Below are positions 1 to 8,835 of a stretch of DNA of 64,000 nt, piece by piece. Within the stretch, counting starts at the first letter, position 1, and each line of letters opens with the position of its first letter. A program made the translations under genes and the position numbers. Origin of the DNA: Chryseobacterium formosense (GTDB lineage Bacteria > Bacteroidota > Bacteroidia > Flavobacteriales > Weeksellaceae); the NCBI RefSeq assembly GCF_900116415.1, contig NZ_FPAP01000001.1, forward strand, positions 1,240,001 through 1,304,000, read 5' to 3'. The notes below the pieces were generated by a model that had not been told where the DNA came from, did no database searches, and saw only the letters and a program-made list of their open reading frames with translations.

Positions 1-215
1 GGATGATCCTCAAGTAATGTTTCAATGTCCGTGCTGCTTTGAGAATAGATCATTGCATCATCCGATGCTGAGATCCCAAGAATATCTTTTGCAGAAAGCT
101 TATTCAGCGTATCAGTTTTCTTCAGAACCCACTCCAATGAAAAATTCTTGTGCTGAAGAATAACATTTGCTACCGCTTTACCTGCCTTCCCAAATCCTAA
201 TAATCCTATTTTCAT
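1..215 (-). CDS. NAD(P)-dependent oxidoreductase, N-terminal part (runs off left edge)
   Basis: The minus strand opens with ATG at 215 and stays open to the window edge (71 codons seen). The first residues MKIGLLGFGKAGKAV form a beta strand and a GxGxxG nucleotide-binding loop, as at the N-terminus of dihydrodipicolinate reductase-like and related Rossmann dehydrogenases. The catalytic part lies outside the window, so substrate and family cannot be fixed. It could equally be a homoserine- or diaminopimelate-dehydrogenase-like protein. No neighbour in the window clarifies its role. Confidence 0.7.
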   Translation of the reverse strand, partial: MKIGLLGFGKAGKAVANVILQHKNFSLEWVLKKTDTLNKLSAKDILGISASDDAMIYSQSSTDIETLLEDH

Positions 216-520
216 AATTACAATTTTTATATTTTTTAATTGATGATTTCGAATAATTGACCGTAGTAATATACAAAAAAAAGAAAGATCGATTTCTACC
301 ATACTTTTAGGTATAGATCTTATTGATTTTACAGAGATAGAGGTGGCAATGCCATATAGTATCTATTTGACTACTATGCAATAAATTAAATAGGAATTAT
401 CTTCGAGGCTAAGCGGCTTTTTTAAAATCGTTCCTGGTCTTGACATTATTCATAGCATCTTCATAGATCTCAACGAGAGTTAGTATGATTTAATTGTACT
501 TTGCGACTATCATACTGATG
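216..520. other. Intergenic, no gene
   Basis: AT-rich spacer between two minus-strand genes. The minus strand carries a 25-codon open stretch ending with TAG near 412 (ends ..NDFKKAA) without a start codon, which may be the tail of a lost gene. I see no convincing terminator or promoter. Confidence 0.4.
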
Positions 521-1747
521 CTATTCTTCTTTGTTAAGATATTCCATCACAGGGGTTGCGGTAAGACCGTGAATCAGTATTGAGGAAAGGATGGTTAAAG
601 AAACAATAGCCCACATTTCATCTTGGTTGTCAAAATCAAATTTACTGAAAGCAAATGCAAGATAGAATATTGAGCCCATCCCGCGGATGCCAAAAAATCC
701 GATTGCCAACCTTTGTCTGTTTTTCATTTTTGAGGAACTCAATGCCAACCAGCCAAATAAAGGCCTTACTATTAGCAGGAAAATCACCGAAAACCCAACC
801 ATTTTCCACGTTATTGGTTCTAGGATACCCATTGCTAAGGCTCCTCCGAAAATAATCAGTAGCAGGCAGACTAGCAGCCTTTCTATCTGATCGGTAAAAG
901 AATGAAGTGTATCATGATACTGATGATCTTTCTCAAAATGCCTTAGTGTGATTGCACAGATAAAAACTGCAATAAACCCATAACCATGGACAATTTCTGT
1001 TATACCATATACCAGTAAAGTAGCTGCAACTGCCACCAGACCATCTCTGGTTCTTAGTATCTCATATTTTTTGGAAACTCTGAATAACAAAATGCCAATA
1101 CCTTTGCCTGATAGAAATCCGATCACAATACCGGCAATTATTCGGTAGATAACATCAAGAGCAAACCACTCTAAAAAGCTGCTTTCTTTGCCTGTGAACA
1201 TAAGACCAATAGTAATGGCAAGCCAGGTAAATGGGAAAGCGACTCCGTCATTGAGTCCAGCCTCTGACGTTAGCGCAAATTTGGTCTCTGATTTCATTCC
1301 CTCATTTGGAGGTCCCACCTGTACATCCGATGCGAGAACAGGATCCGTTGGAGCAAGAACAGCACCAAGAAGTACTGCCGACGCAAGACCTAAACCTAAA
1401 AAATAATAGCCCATTACCGCTGCTGCTGCAATACACAATAACATGGTAAAACTTACAAGTTTCAACGGGGATGACCAGGTTTTAAAAGAAAATTTCCGGT
1501 CGATCTTGATCCCAGTACCCATAAGCGAAATAATAACAATCAACTCGGTTAAATGAAGCGTCAGGTTTTCATTTTTTTGAGGCATTGGGTTTGGCAGAAG
1601 ATCAGGAGCCAGGAGATAAAGTGCAAACCCTGTTGCTACATAAAAAATAGAGTACGAGATGCCAGTTTTTTTTGAAATTTTAGGCATCCATGCCACACTA
1701 AAAATGGCAGCGCCGAGTATTACTAAAATAATCAGATATTGATCCAT
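521..1747 (-). CDS. CPA1-type sodium/proton antiporter
   Basis: 408-residue integral membrane protein with about 12 hydrophobic segments and no cytoplasmic tail. Family marks of monovalent cation/proton antiporters (CPA1, NhaP-like) are visible: APTDPVLASDVQVGPP at about residues 132-147 and the ion-binding Asn-Asp pair in SEAGLNDGVAFPF (N166, D167). It would exchange cytoplasmic Na+ or K+ for protons across the inner membrane, serving pH and salt homeostasis. Length fits a minimal antiporter without the C-terminal regulatory region of larger relatives. It is transcribed alone. Two more cation/proton antiporters (6339-8459 and 44211-45404) belong to the separate CPA2 group. Ion preference cannot be read from sequence. 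Confidence 0.9.
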   Translation of the reverse strand: MDQYLIILVILGAAIFSVAWMPKISKKTGISYSIFYVATGFALYLLAPDLLPNPMPQKNENLTLHLTELIVIISLMGTGIKIDRKFSFKTWSSPLKLVSFTMLLCIAAAAVMGYYFLGLGLASAVLLGAVLAPTDPVLASDVQVGPPNEGMKSETKFALTSEAGLNDGVAFPFTWLAITIGLMFTGKESSFLEWFALDVIYRIIAGIVIGFLSGKGIGILLFRVSKKYEILRTRDGLVAVAATLLVYGITEIVHGYGFIAVFICAITLRHFEKDHQYHDTLHSFTDQIERLLVCLLLIIFGGALAMGILEPITWKMVGFSVIFLLIVRPLFGWLALSSSKMKNRQRLAIGFFGIRGMGSIFYLAFAFSKFDFDNQDEMWAIVSLTILSSILIHGLTATPVMEYLNKEE

Positions 1748-1769
1748 AGAGTACGTAAATTTATTATTG

Positions 1770-1965
1770 CTAAAAAGTATTTTTTGAATTGCTATAATAT
1801 TCAGTACGTTTAGGCGAAGCTGTAATACTCAAGCGGCTTGAGGTGAAAATATCAAATATCCCGCCACGGCTTATTTGCTGTTCTTGTTTTACGGTAATAT
1901 TGAACCCGTAATCTTTTTAAGAAGTAACCGCTCTTAAATTATCTTTTTTCAGAACGCATCTCCAC
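1770..1965 (-). pseudogene. Remnant of unidentified protein, C-terminal part with in-frame stop
   Basis: Reading the minus strand, a coherent frame ends with TAG at 1770-1772 and contains KDYGFNITVKQ and SSRLSITASPKRTEYY. It is interrupted by one in-frame TAA directly before KDYGF (at about 1918-1920), after which the same frame continues upstream with VLKKDNLRAVTS. No start codon is available. The amino-acid content looks protein-like rather than random, so I read it as the end of a lost gene. I do not recognise the family. The rest of the 1748-2129 gap is AT-rich spacer holding the promoter region of the stress protein gene at 2130. Confidence 0.35.
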
Positions 1966-2129
1966 TATCAAAAAACGTTAAGTAGTTATCAAATATACAG
2001 ATGTCAGTTTCATTCATTCTTAAAAGCTTGCCTATAAATTATACCACTTTCACAGCATTTTCTAACATACATTACTATAAACATTAGCGAACTTTGCAAA
2101 TCAATATAATAGTGTAAATACCATTTCAA

Positions 2130-3038
2130 ATGCAAAATTCAATCAATACAATTCTTTTAACCACCGACTTCACAGAAAAATCGCAGAATGCATTGTTGAT
2201 GGCATTGAATATCGCGTCAAGGCATCACTCACGCTTGATTGTATTGCATAACATTGATAATTTTTTTGTGATCGACAAGACCGGAAAACAATTATTGGGT
2301 GCCGATGTTGTAAAAGACAATGTGCAAAGAGCCGAAAATACTTTGCGCCAAATGGAAATATCCCTGAAGGCTCAGTATCCAACATTAGTCATTGAAACCA
2401 TCCTTAAAAATGATAGTCTTATACATGGCATCAATGAAGTCATCGAAGATCAGGATGTGGATCTGGTGGTCTGTGCTACATCCGGAAAACAAAACTTTGT
2501 TCAGGTCATTGTTGGTTCACTGTCTTACGAGATCCTCACGGGTTCAAACACTTCCGTACTTTTAGTTCCGGAAAGTTGCAGAAAATATACATTTGAAAAA
2601 ATACTTGTTCCGGTAAGGGTACTGTACGATCTTTCAGATAAGATAGATCTTTCGGTAACCATTGCCGAAAAGAATAAAGGCATCATTAATCTTTTAGGGA
2701 TCAGCGATCAGGAAGATGTCAGTAAAATTAGAAGTGCCTATCTGGAAGTAAAAAGAACACTTGAAGAAAGTTCACAGGAATATAGATCTCAGTTTGTTAT
2801 GACCGGCGAAAAGGCAATACAGATCTCAGAACATTCCAAGGATGACGAAGCAGACATTATCATTCTCAATTATCGGGATGAAAACAGCTGGAAATCATTT
2901 TTCCTGGAAAACTTCTTCAAACAAATAATCAACAACACGGATATTCCTTTATTTTTTCTAAAGAATAAATATGAAAAGAAGCAAAGTCTGTCAAATGCCA
3001 ATGTCGGTTATGATATCACGCTTCCGCATCCGGGATAA
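2130..3038 (+). CDS. Universal stress protein, two UspA domains
   Basis: 302 residues forming two tandem UspA folds: domain 1 at about residues 1-148 begins with the typical strand NTILLTTDF and ends with an ATP-loop-like stretch VGSLSYEILTGSNTSVLLVP (128-147); domain 2 covers about 153-285 and is more degenerate. Usp proteins are cytoplasmic, often bind ATP or AMP and accumulate in starvation, oxidative or osmotic stress; the molecular target is usually unknown. The stop codon lies 10 bases before the acetyltransferase start at 3049, which is followed one base later by the racemase gene, so the three are probably one operon. The domain pair is certain from sequence; a regulatory role over the two enzymes is only inferred. 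Confidence 0.88.
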   Translation: MQNSINTILLTTDFTEKSQNALLMALNIASRHHSRLIVLHNIDNFFVIDKTGKQLLGADVVKDNVQRAENTLRQMEISLKAQYPTLVIETILKNDSLIHGINEVIEDQDVDLVVCATSGKQNFVQVIVGSLSYEILTGSNTSVLLVPESCRKYTFEKILVPVRVLYDLSDKIDLSVTIAEKNKGIINLLGISDQEDVSKIRSAYLEVKRTLEESSQEYRSQFVMTGEKAIQISEHSKDDEADIIILNYRDENSWKSFFLENFFKQIINNTDIPLFFLKNKYEKKQSLSNANVGYDITLPHPG

Positions 3039-3048
3039 AATAAATTTT

Positions 3049-3495
3049 ATGATCACAATACAAAAATATTCAGAAAAAGATAAAATAGCAGAAAATCAGA
3101 AGAAAGAGATTGTGAAATTTCTCTTTGAACATCTGGAACAATATGGCGATCCACAAGGCGACATTGCTGCCGCAGTCAACTATTCCTTAGGCTATCAAAA
3201 CAAACCGGGCGGAACCATTGTTACGGCAACACACCAAAACAATCAAAGTCTTGTGGGAGCAGTCGTCTTGAACAAAACCGGAATGGGCGGTTATATCCCT
3301 GAAAACATACTTGTCTACATCGCAACCGATAAGAAATTGCGCGGACAGGGAATCGGCAAACTTCTAATGCGAAACGCCATTGACTCTTGCGAGGGAGACA
3401 TTGCCCTACATTGTAAACCGGAAAATCCCGCCATGCAGCTTTACAAAAAATTAGGTTTTACCACCAAATATCTTGAAATGCGATTAAAAAAATAA
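3049..3495 (+). CDS. GNAT-family N-acetyltransferase
   Basis: 148-residue protein beginning MITIQKYSEKDK. An upstream in-frame ATG at 2971 would overlap the Usp gene by 68 bases, so the ATG at 3049, just after the Usp stop, is preferred. The acetyl-CoA pyrophosphate loop RGQGIGK is at about residues 98-104, followed by the usual ENPAMQLYKKLGF (125-137) of GNAT motif B. It transfers an acetyl group from acetyl-CoA to an amine; the acceptor is not readable. It sits one base in front of the racemase gene, suggesting that the acceptor may be an amino acid or its racemisation product (inference). Confidence 0.85.
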   Translation: MITIQKYSEKDKIAENQKKEIVKFLFEHLEQYGDPQGDIAAAVNYSLGYQNKPGGTIVTATHQNNQSLVGAVVLNKTGMGGYIPENILVYIATDKKLRGQGIGKLLMRNAIDSCEGDIALHCKPENPAMQLYKKLGFTTKYLEMRLKK

Positions 3496-3496
3496 A

Positions 3497-4612
3497 ATGT
3501 CATACATCACTCTCAATTCAAATAAACTAAAATATAATTACCATTATCTTGATCAGCTTTTTGCAGAACATCACATCGAATGGGCGGTAGTGGCCAAGCT
3601 ATTGTGTGGAAACGAGAAATTTCTGGAATGTCTGCTCGAATTTTCTGATAAGGAGATCTGTGACTCCAGACTGACCAATCTGAAGCACATCAAAAAAATA
3701 TCACCCGAAACCCAAACGGTCTATATAAAACCGCCAGCTAAACGATTGGCAAAAAGCATTGTAAAATATGCCGACGTCAGTTTCAACAGTGAAATTGAAA
3801 CCATCAAAGCACTTTCGAAAGAAGCCGTGTTGCAAAATAAGACACACAAGATCGTTATCATGGTAGAGATGGGTGAATTGCGGGAAGGCATTATGGTCAG
3901 GGATCTCTCCCGTTTTTTCGGTAAAGTGAAAAAATTTCCAAACATCGATGTTGTCGGGATCGGAACCAATCTTAATTGCCTGAATGGTATTTTACCGGAT
4001 GAGAAAAAGTTGATGAAACTCCATAGTTTTAAAGAGATCATCGAAGAATCACATCAAACAAGAATACCTTTCATCTCTGCAGGATCATCGGTGACCATTC
4101 CTTTGATATTTCAGAATAAGATTCATTCCGGAATCAATCATTTTAGAATTGGAGAGTCTTTATTTTTCGGAACAGATGTGTACAACGATTCTACCATCAG
4201 CGGGATGTACCAGGATGTTTTCAAACTCACCGCCGAGATCATTGAAATTGCACAAAAGCCAATGATACCTGCAGGTGACGCCGGAACTAATCTTACCGGC
4301 GAAACACCGCAACACGATATAGCAAAAAAAGGAAAAACATCTGTGAGAGCTATTGTTGACGTGGGTGTGCTAGATATTGACCACAAACATATTGAACCAA
4401 TGGCGCAGGATGTCAAGATCATAGGTGCAAGTTCGGATATGATGATCCTCGATCTCTCGGATAACCTAAATAATTTGAAAGTTGGTGATACTGTAGACTT
4501 TAGCATGAGTTATCTGGCTGTTTTACGGGCGATGAATTCCGAATATGTTGACAAGTTGATCGATCACAAAATCCATCCTGCAGAACTTAAGATTTTAGAA
4601 AATATAAATTAA
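3497..4612 (+). CDS. PLP-dependent amino-acid racemase (alanine/ornithine racemase-like)
   Basis: 371 residues of the alanine-racemase N-terminal TIM-barrel superfamily. The PLP-lysine is probably K34 in WAVVAKLLCG, and a later GTNLNCLNG segment resembles the phosphate-binding side of the barrel. The sequence looks like the ornithine racemase/YhfX-type branch rather than the two-domain cell-wall alanine racemase Alr. It likely interconverts L and D forms of an amino acid in the cytoplasm. It begins one base after the acetyltransferase stop, a spacing typical of coupled translation. The Usp-GNAT-racemase order is unusual to me; substrate and purpose are unknown. Family assignment is fairly secure, substrate is not. 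Confidence 0.8.
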   Translation: MSYITLNSNKLKYNYHYLDQLFAEHHIEWAVVAKLLCGNEKFLECLLEFSDKEICDSRLTNLKHIKKISPETQTVYIKPPAKRLAKSIVKYADVSFNSEIETIKALSKEAVLQNKTHKIVIMVEMGELREGIMVRDLSRFFGKVKKFPNIDVVGIGTNLNCLNGILPDEKKLMKLHSFKEIIEESHQTRIPFISAGSSVTIPLIFQNKIHSGINHFRIGESLFFGTDVYNDSTISGMYQDVFKLTAEIIEIAQKPMIPAGDAGTNLTGETPQHDIAKKGKTSVRAIVDVGVLDIDHKHIEPMAQDVKIIGASSDMMILDLSDNLNNLKVGDTVDFSMSYLAVLRAMNSEYVDKLIDHKIHPAELKILENIN

Positions 4613-4703
4613 CTGTTGTTTACTCTTGCCCTAAAATCGCAATTGAATTAATATCCATATATTTGATTATAAATAGAAGAATCTGATTCCAAACATACTT
4701 TCT

Positions 4704-5555
4704 TTGACATTAGGCAGGCTCGACATATACTCAGAAACGAGGAATGAATTTCTGATGATGCCTTTTTCTGCTTTTAATGGTAAATTAAAGTCAGGGTTGC
4801 ATTATAAAAATAAATTTTATGCCGTCTTGCTTTTCGAAAATGCAGATGGCTCCATCATCATAGATGACCGGGAATTCCAATTGAAATCACACACTTTTTT
4901 TTTCATCAACTATAATCAGGTCTACTACTTCAAAGACCAACAAACTATTGAGGGTGAAGTCATTTTATTTACCAAATCATTTTACAACCACGTCTATACA
5001 GGTAATAAAATGATCAAAAGCGACACTGCACTTCATAACGTTTCCCCATTTATTTCATTAAAACCTGAAAACTTATCAGACCTTAAGCAGACATTTAAGG
5101 AACTTCGAACTGAATATCAATCTCACCAACAATCCAGAAAAGAAATCCTATGCCTGCTCCTTAAAGTTTTTGTACTGAAATATATCAGAAATTCATCCAA
5201 AAAAGACCTTATCAACCGATCTGTAGATCATAAGAAGAAATTGGTAGATGATTTCAATGATCTTGTAAACCTGCATTACAAGGAATTGAAAACCACTTCA
5301 AAATATGCAGAGAAATTAAATATAAATTCCAGCTATCTCAATACGTTGGTAAAAGAAATCCTCGATATAACAGCTGGGCAGGTCATCAAAAACCGAATTA
5401 TCCTGGAAGCAGAAAGATTGTTGCTTCACAGCTCCCTTTCAATCATTGAGATTTCGTATGAATTGGGCTTCAATGATAATTCTCATTTTGGAAAGTATTT
5501 TAAATCTGTCAGGGGTGTATCTCCAAATAATTTCCGGACAGTCCAATTAAAATAA
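4704..5555 (+). CDS. AraC-family transcriptional regulator
   Basis: 283 residues. The N-terminal 150 residues form a cupin-like sensor domain, and the C-terminal 100 carry two helix-turn-helix units, with the conserved end IIEISYELGFNDNSHFGKYFKSVRG and SPNNFR. This is the Bacteroidetes type of AraC activator, which usually controls a neighbouring efflux, redox or metabolic gene. It follows the racemase operon by 91 bases and precedes the lipoprotein/antiporter pair, so either could be its target. The start gives TLGRLDIYSE as N-terminus and may be non-ATG; the first in-frame ATG of the domain would be at MMPFSAFNG, 16 residues later. Confidence 0.85.
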   Translation: MTLGRLDIYSETRNEFLMMPFSAFNGKLKSGLHYKNKFYAVLLFENADGSIIIDDREFQLKSHTFFFINYNQVYYFKDQQTIEGEVILFTKSFYNHVYTGNKMIKSDTALHNVSPFISLKPENLSDLKQTFKELRTEYQSHQQSRKEILCLLLKVFVLKYIRNSSKKDLINRSVDHKKKLVDDFNDLVNLHYKELKTTSKYAEKLNINSSYLNTLVKEILDITAGQVIKNRIILEAERLLLHSSLSIIEISYELGFNDNSHFGKYFKSVRGVSPNNFRTVQLK

Positions 5556-5758
5556 TTGATTCCACTAAGTTACACATCTTTATTCAATTGATATTATACT
5601 GCACAAACGTTAAAATCAATTCCCGAAATTGTGATCACAAAGATTTATAAGCGTTTCAAAAATCAATAAAACCAGTGATTATAGAACTGAAAATTAAATC
5701 AAATGCATTATGTAATGTCAGCCATATTTCTTATATTACTAAAACCAAAATCGATATC

Positions 5759-6331
5759 ATGTCAAAAAAATATCCACTTATACTTCTTTGTTTGTTTATA
5801 TTTTGCCTGAATTGTTCGGATAAAGCAAAAGAACAGCAGATCGCCAAGCGTGAACTCCAGTTGCTGGATAAAGAAAAATCATTTGCTGAAAAAGAATCCG
5901 ATTATCAATCCTTGTTAAGGATGAGAGACAGTATTCTAAGTAGGAAAACAGATTCTGTAAAATTGATCATGGAATGGCCGCCAGAAGTCTTGGGGACATG
6001 GACCGGAACAGTAATCTGCACAGAATCAAACTGCACTGATTATGTGGTAGGTGATCAACGGGTTGATAACTGGGAGTTTGATAATGATTCCACGCCGCTG
6101 GTTTGTAAAATTATAAATAATAATAAATTGGTCAGATTATACTCTGGCAAATATGAAAACGGCGAGGTACACCTGCAGTATAAAACAGATTCTTCAGCCG
6201 ATAAGAGCGTTGAAATGAATGTTGTTCTCAATGAAATTTCGTCTACCAGAATAAAAGGGACCAGAACCGTCACGATTGATAATGAATGCCTGACGAAGTT
6301 TAACGTGGAATTGACAAGACCTTCAAAATAA
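5759..6331 (+). CDS. Putative lipoprotein with N-terminal coiled coil
   Basis: 190 residues starting MSKKYPLILL at the ATG at 5759; an upstream in-frame start at 5675 would bury the signal peptide, so it is rejected. A type II signal peptide ends at FCLNC, making C19 the lipidated residue. Residues 25-60 are rich in charged heptads (KREL..LLDKEKSFAEKE), a short coiled coil, followed by a compact beta-rich domain beginning with GTWTGTVICTESNC. It is likely anchored to the outer or inner membrane facing the periplasm. It is only 7 bases ahead of the CPA2 antiporter, so the two are probably co-transcribed and may cooperate. I do not recognise a named family. Confidence 0.72.
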   Translation: MSKKYPLILLCLFIFCLNCSDKAKEQQIAKRELQLLDKEKSFAEKESDYQSLLRMRDSILSRKTDSVKLIMEWPPEVLGTWTGTVICTESNCTDYVVGDQRVDNWEFDNDSTPLVCKIINNNKLVRLYSGKYENGEVHLQYKTDSSADKSVEMNVVLNEISSTRIKGTRTVTIDNECLTKFNVELTRPSK

Positions 6332-6338
6332 AACACCT

Positions 6339-8459
6339 ATGATTTTAAGCTTACAACACCTAAATCTTCCGTTTGAAGATCCTGTCCTTAAGTTTTTTTT
6401 GGTTCTGGTCATTATTCTCGCTGCACCGATTTTACTGAATAAAATCAAGGTTCCCCATCTGCTCGGACTGATTATTGCCGGTGCTGTTATCGGCCCAAAT
6501 GGGTTTAATGTATTGACCAGAGACAGCAGCATCGTTGTTACAGGAACTACGGGACTTCTTTACATTATGTTTCTAGCAGGTCTGGAAATAGATCTTGGAG
6601 ACTTTAAGAAAAACAAGTGGAAAAGTTTAGGCTATGGAGCTTATGCTTTTATCTTTCCTTTTATCCTCGGATTTTTAGGTTCCTACCTTCTTTTAGGTTT
6701 TTCCGTACTTACTTCCGTACTTTTTGCCAGCCTATTTTCTTCTCAGACATTGATAACCTATCCGTTAATCAGTAAAATGGGTATCGCAAAAAACCAAGCC
6801 GTAAATATTACCGTAGGTGGAACAATGCTTACTGATGTGGCAACCCTTCTGGTACTTGCAGTAGTCGTCGGCATGGTGACAGGTGAGGTCAATATGGCGT
6901 TCTGGATTAAGCTCGCAGGGTCTTTTGCTATTTTCGCACTGATTGTCCTATTGGTATTTCCAATCATAGGAAGATGGTTTTTCAAAAAAGTTAATGATAA
7001 AATTTCACAATACATATTCGTATTGGTTATGATATATCTGGCTGCTTTGTTAGCAGAATTAGCCGGCGTAGAAGCCATCATAGGAGCATTTTTTGCAGGT
7101 CTGGCCTTAAACAGACTGATACCGCATAGTTCTTCATTGATGAACCGTGTTGAATTTGTCGGTAATGCTATATTTATACCTTTTTTCCTGATCAGTGTAG
7201 GAATGCTGATCGATTTTAAAGTTTTTTTTAACAGCTTCGATACTCTGATAGTCGCAGGGATCATGATCGTTGCATCAATAGGAGGGAAATACATTTCTGC
7301 TGTGATAACCCAGAAAACATTCCGGTTTACAAAAGATGAGGGTAAACTGATTTTCGGACTGAGTTCTGCTTCCGCAGCTGCTACATTAGCGACTGTGATC
7401 GTAGGATACAATATTATCATCTCTGAAACAGAGAGCGGCGAACCTGTACGATTACTGAACGAACACGTACTGAATGGAAGCATTTTATTAATCCTTGTCT
7501 CATGTACGATATCGTCTTTTATTACCATGTCAGCTGGACAGAAGATTGTAGAAAGCAGCAACGAAGATACGGTTTCGGGTAACAATGATGAAGAAGAAAA
7601 TATTCTCTTGGCTATTAACTACGAAGAAACTGTTGAAAAAATGGTTAATCTCGGAATTTTGATCAAAGCGCATTCGAATACTCAGGATTTTTTTGCTCTT
7701 AATGTTATTAATGAAGATAAGAATGAATCCTCAGTTAAAAATGCCGAAAAGTTGCTACATCAGGCAAAAGATACAGCAGCAGCGGCAGATATAACACTTC
7801 AGGCCTTAAAAAGGTATGACAATGATGTGATCAACGGAATTAATAATGTGATTAAAGAGCACAATATCACTGATTTAATGATCGGTTTGGAAGATGAAAA
7901 AGGGTTTTCCACTTCATTTGCACAAAATCTTTATAATGGTTACCTACAGAACGATAATGTAAACATCTTCATCTATCATGCTGTTCAGCCTCTATCTACT
8001 ATAAAAAAATACGCAGTGATAATTCCTAAAAATGCGCAAAAGGAAGCAGGTTTTTTTCACTCACTGGTCAGAGTATGGAATATTGCCAAAAATTCTGGAG
8101 CAAAAATGGTTTTTTATGCTCCTGAAAATACCATTAATCTTTTGCAGCGCATCATAAAAAAATCCAATATCGAAGCAGAATTTATAATGATACACACCTG
8201 GGAAGACAGTGAAGAAACGGCTTCAGGCATTAAAGATGACGAAGGGTTGATCATTTTTATGGCCAAAAGAGGAATGCATTCTTATATTCCACGGATGAGA
8301 ATGATCCCTGAATTACTTAACAGAAGTTTACTCAATAAAAACTATCTGTTGATCTTCCCTTTCTCAGAATACGAAAATAGTAATATTGAAAAACGAAATG
8401 TTTCCAATCATGATGATTTTGTAGAAATAGGAAATGTAATTAAAAAAATATTTAAGTAA
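6339..8459 (+). CDS. CPA2-type cation/proton antiporter with C-terminal Usp-like domains
   Basis: 706 residues. Residues of about 15-395 are the Na+/H+-exchanger membrane domain of the KefB/CPA2 group (IKVPHLLGLIIAGAVIGP near the N-terminus and AELAGVEAIIGAFFAGLALN mid-domain). Instead of a KTN/RCK nucleotide-binding domain, residues 415-706 fold like two universal-stress domains (NILLAINYEETVEKMVNLG starts the first). This architecture is known in Bacteroidetes antiporters and is thought to couple transport to a ligand or stress state. It lies in the inner membrane and would exchange Na+ or K+ for protons. It follows the lipoprotein gene by 7 bases. Confidence 0.9.
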   Translation: MILSLQHLNLPFEDPVLKFFLVLVIILAAPILLNKIKVPHLLGLIIAGAVIGPNGFNVLTRDSSIVVTGTTGLLYIMFLAGLEIDLGDFKKNKWKSLGYGAYAFIFPFILGFLGSYLLLGFSVLTSVLFASLFSSQTLITYPLISKMGIAKNQAVNITVGGTMLTDVATLLVLAVVVGMVTGEVNMAFWIKLAGSFAIFALIVLLVFPIIGRWFFKKVNDKISQYIFVLVMIYLAALLAELAGVEAIIGAFFAGLALNRLIPHSSSLMNRVEFVGNAIFIPFFLISVGMLIDFKVFFNSFDTLIVAGIMIVASIGGKYISAVITQKTFRFTKDEGKLIFGLSSASAAATLATVIVGYNIIISETESGEPVRLLNEHVLNGSILLILVSCTISSFITMSAGQKIVESSNEDTVSGNNDEEENILLAINYEETVEKMVNLGILIKAHSNTQDFFALNVINEDKNESSVKNAEKLLHQAKDTAAAADITLQALKRYDNDVINGINNVIKEHNITDLMIGLEDEKGFSTSFAQNLYNGYLQNDNVNIFIYHAVQPLSTIKKYAVIIPKNAQKEAGFFHSLVRVWNIAKNSGAKMVFYAPENTINLLQRIIKKSNIEAEFIMIHTWEDSEETASGIKDDEGLIIFMAKRGMHSYIPRMRMIPELLNRSLLNKNYLLIFPFSEYENSNIEKRNVSNHDDFVEIGNVIKKIFK

Positions 8460-8835
8460 ATTATAGAATATTCTGTAGCCCTCAAAGTTTGAGGTAAAAT
8501 GATAAGGCAGCAAGATAATCAACATTGATAAGTAACTTTTCTGAATCAGTTTATCATAATCATAAATTTCGAAAATGGCTTTCACAAAATATGAAAATAG
8601 TAACATCAGCCTGATTATAACAAGAAATGCTTGATAATAAATGTTGTATGATCTTATTTTGAATGTTTTATGGGAGACATCATCAATCGAAAATGCCATA
8701 TAATCACTAAATCTTCTTATAACTAATTAAGATTAACTATCCAATCCGGAATTATATTGAATGGTTTTTAAAATATTTGTCTTTTTTAAGTGAACCGAAA
8801 TCCGATTGGTTGAAACCTGGATTAAAGTATTAAGT
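8460..8835. other. Intergenic between convergent genes
   Basis: Convergent 3' ends of the antiporter (plus) and the BCCT transporter (minus). A minus-strand open frame, MAFSIDDVSHK.., crosses this gap and runs into the antiporter gene, but its second half is antisense to real coding sequence and its composition is only AT-driven hydrophobic, so I do not call it. No clear GC-rich hairpin is present. Confidence 0.4.

Noticed and set aside
2971..3048. Upstream start for the acetyltransferase
   Set aside because: It would overlap the Usp gene by 68 bases and adds no GNAT homology.
8364..8699. Minus-strand 111-codon hydrophobic frame across the antiporter 3' end
   Set aside because: Its C-terminal third is antisense to the real antiporter gene, and the rest has only AT-driven hydrophobic composition.
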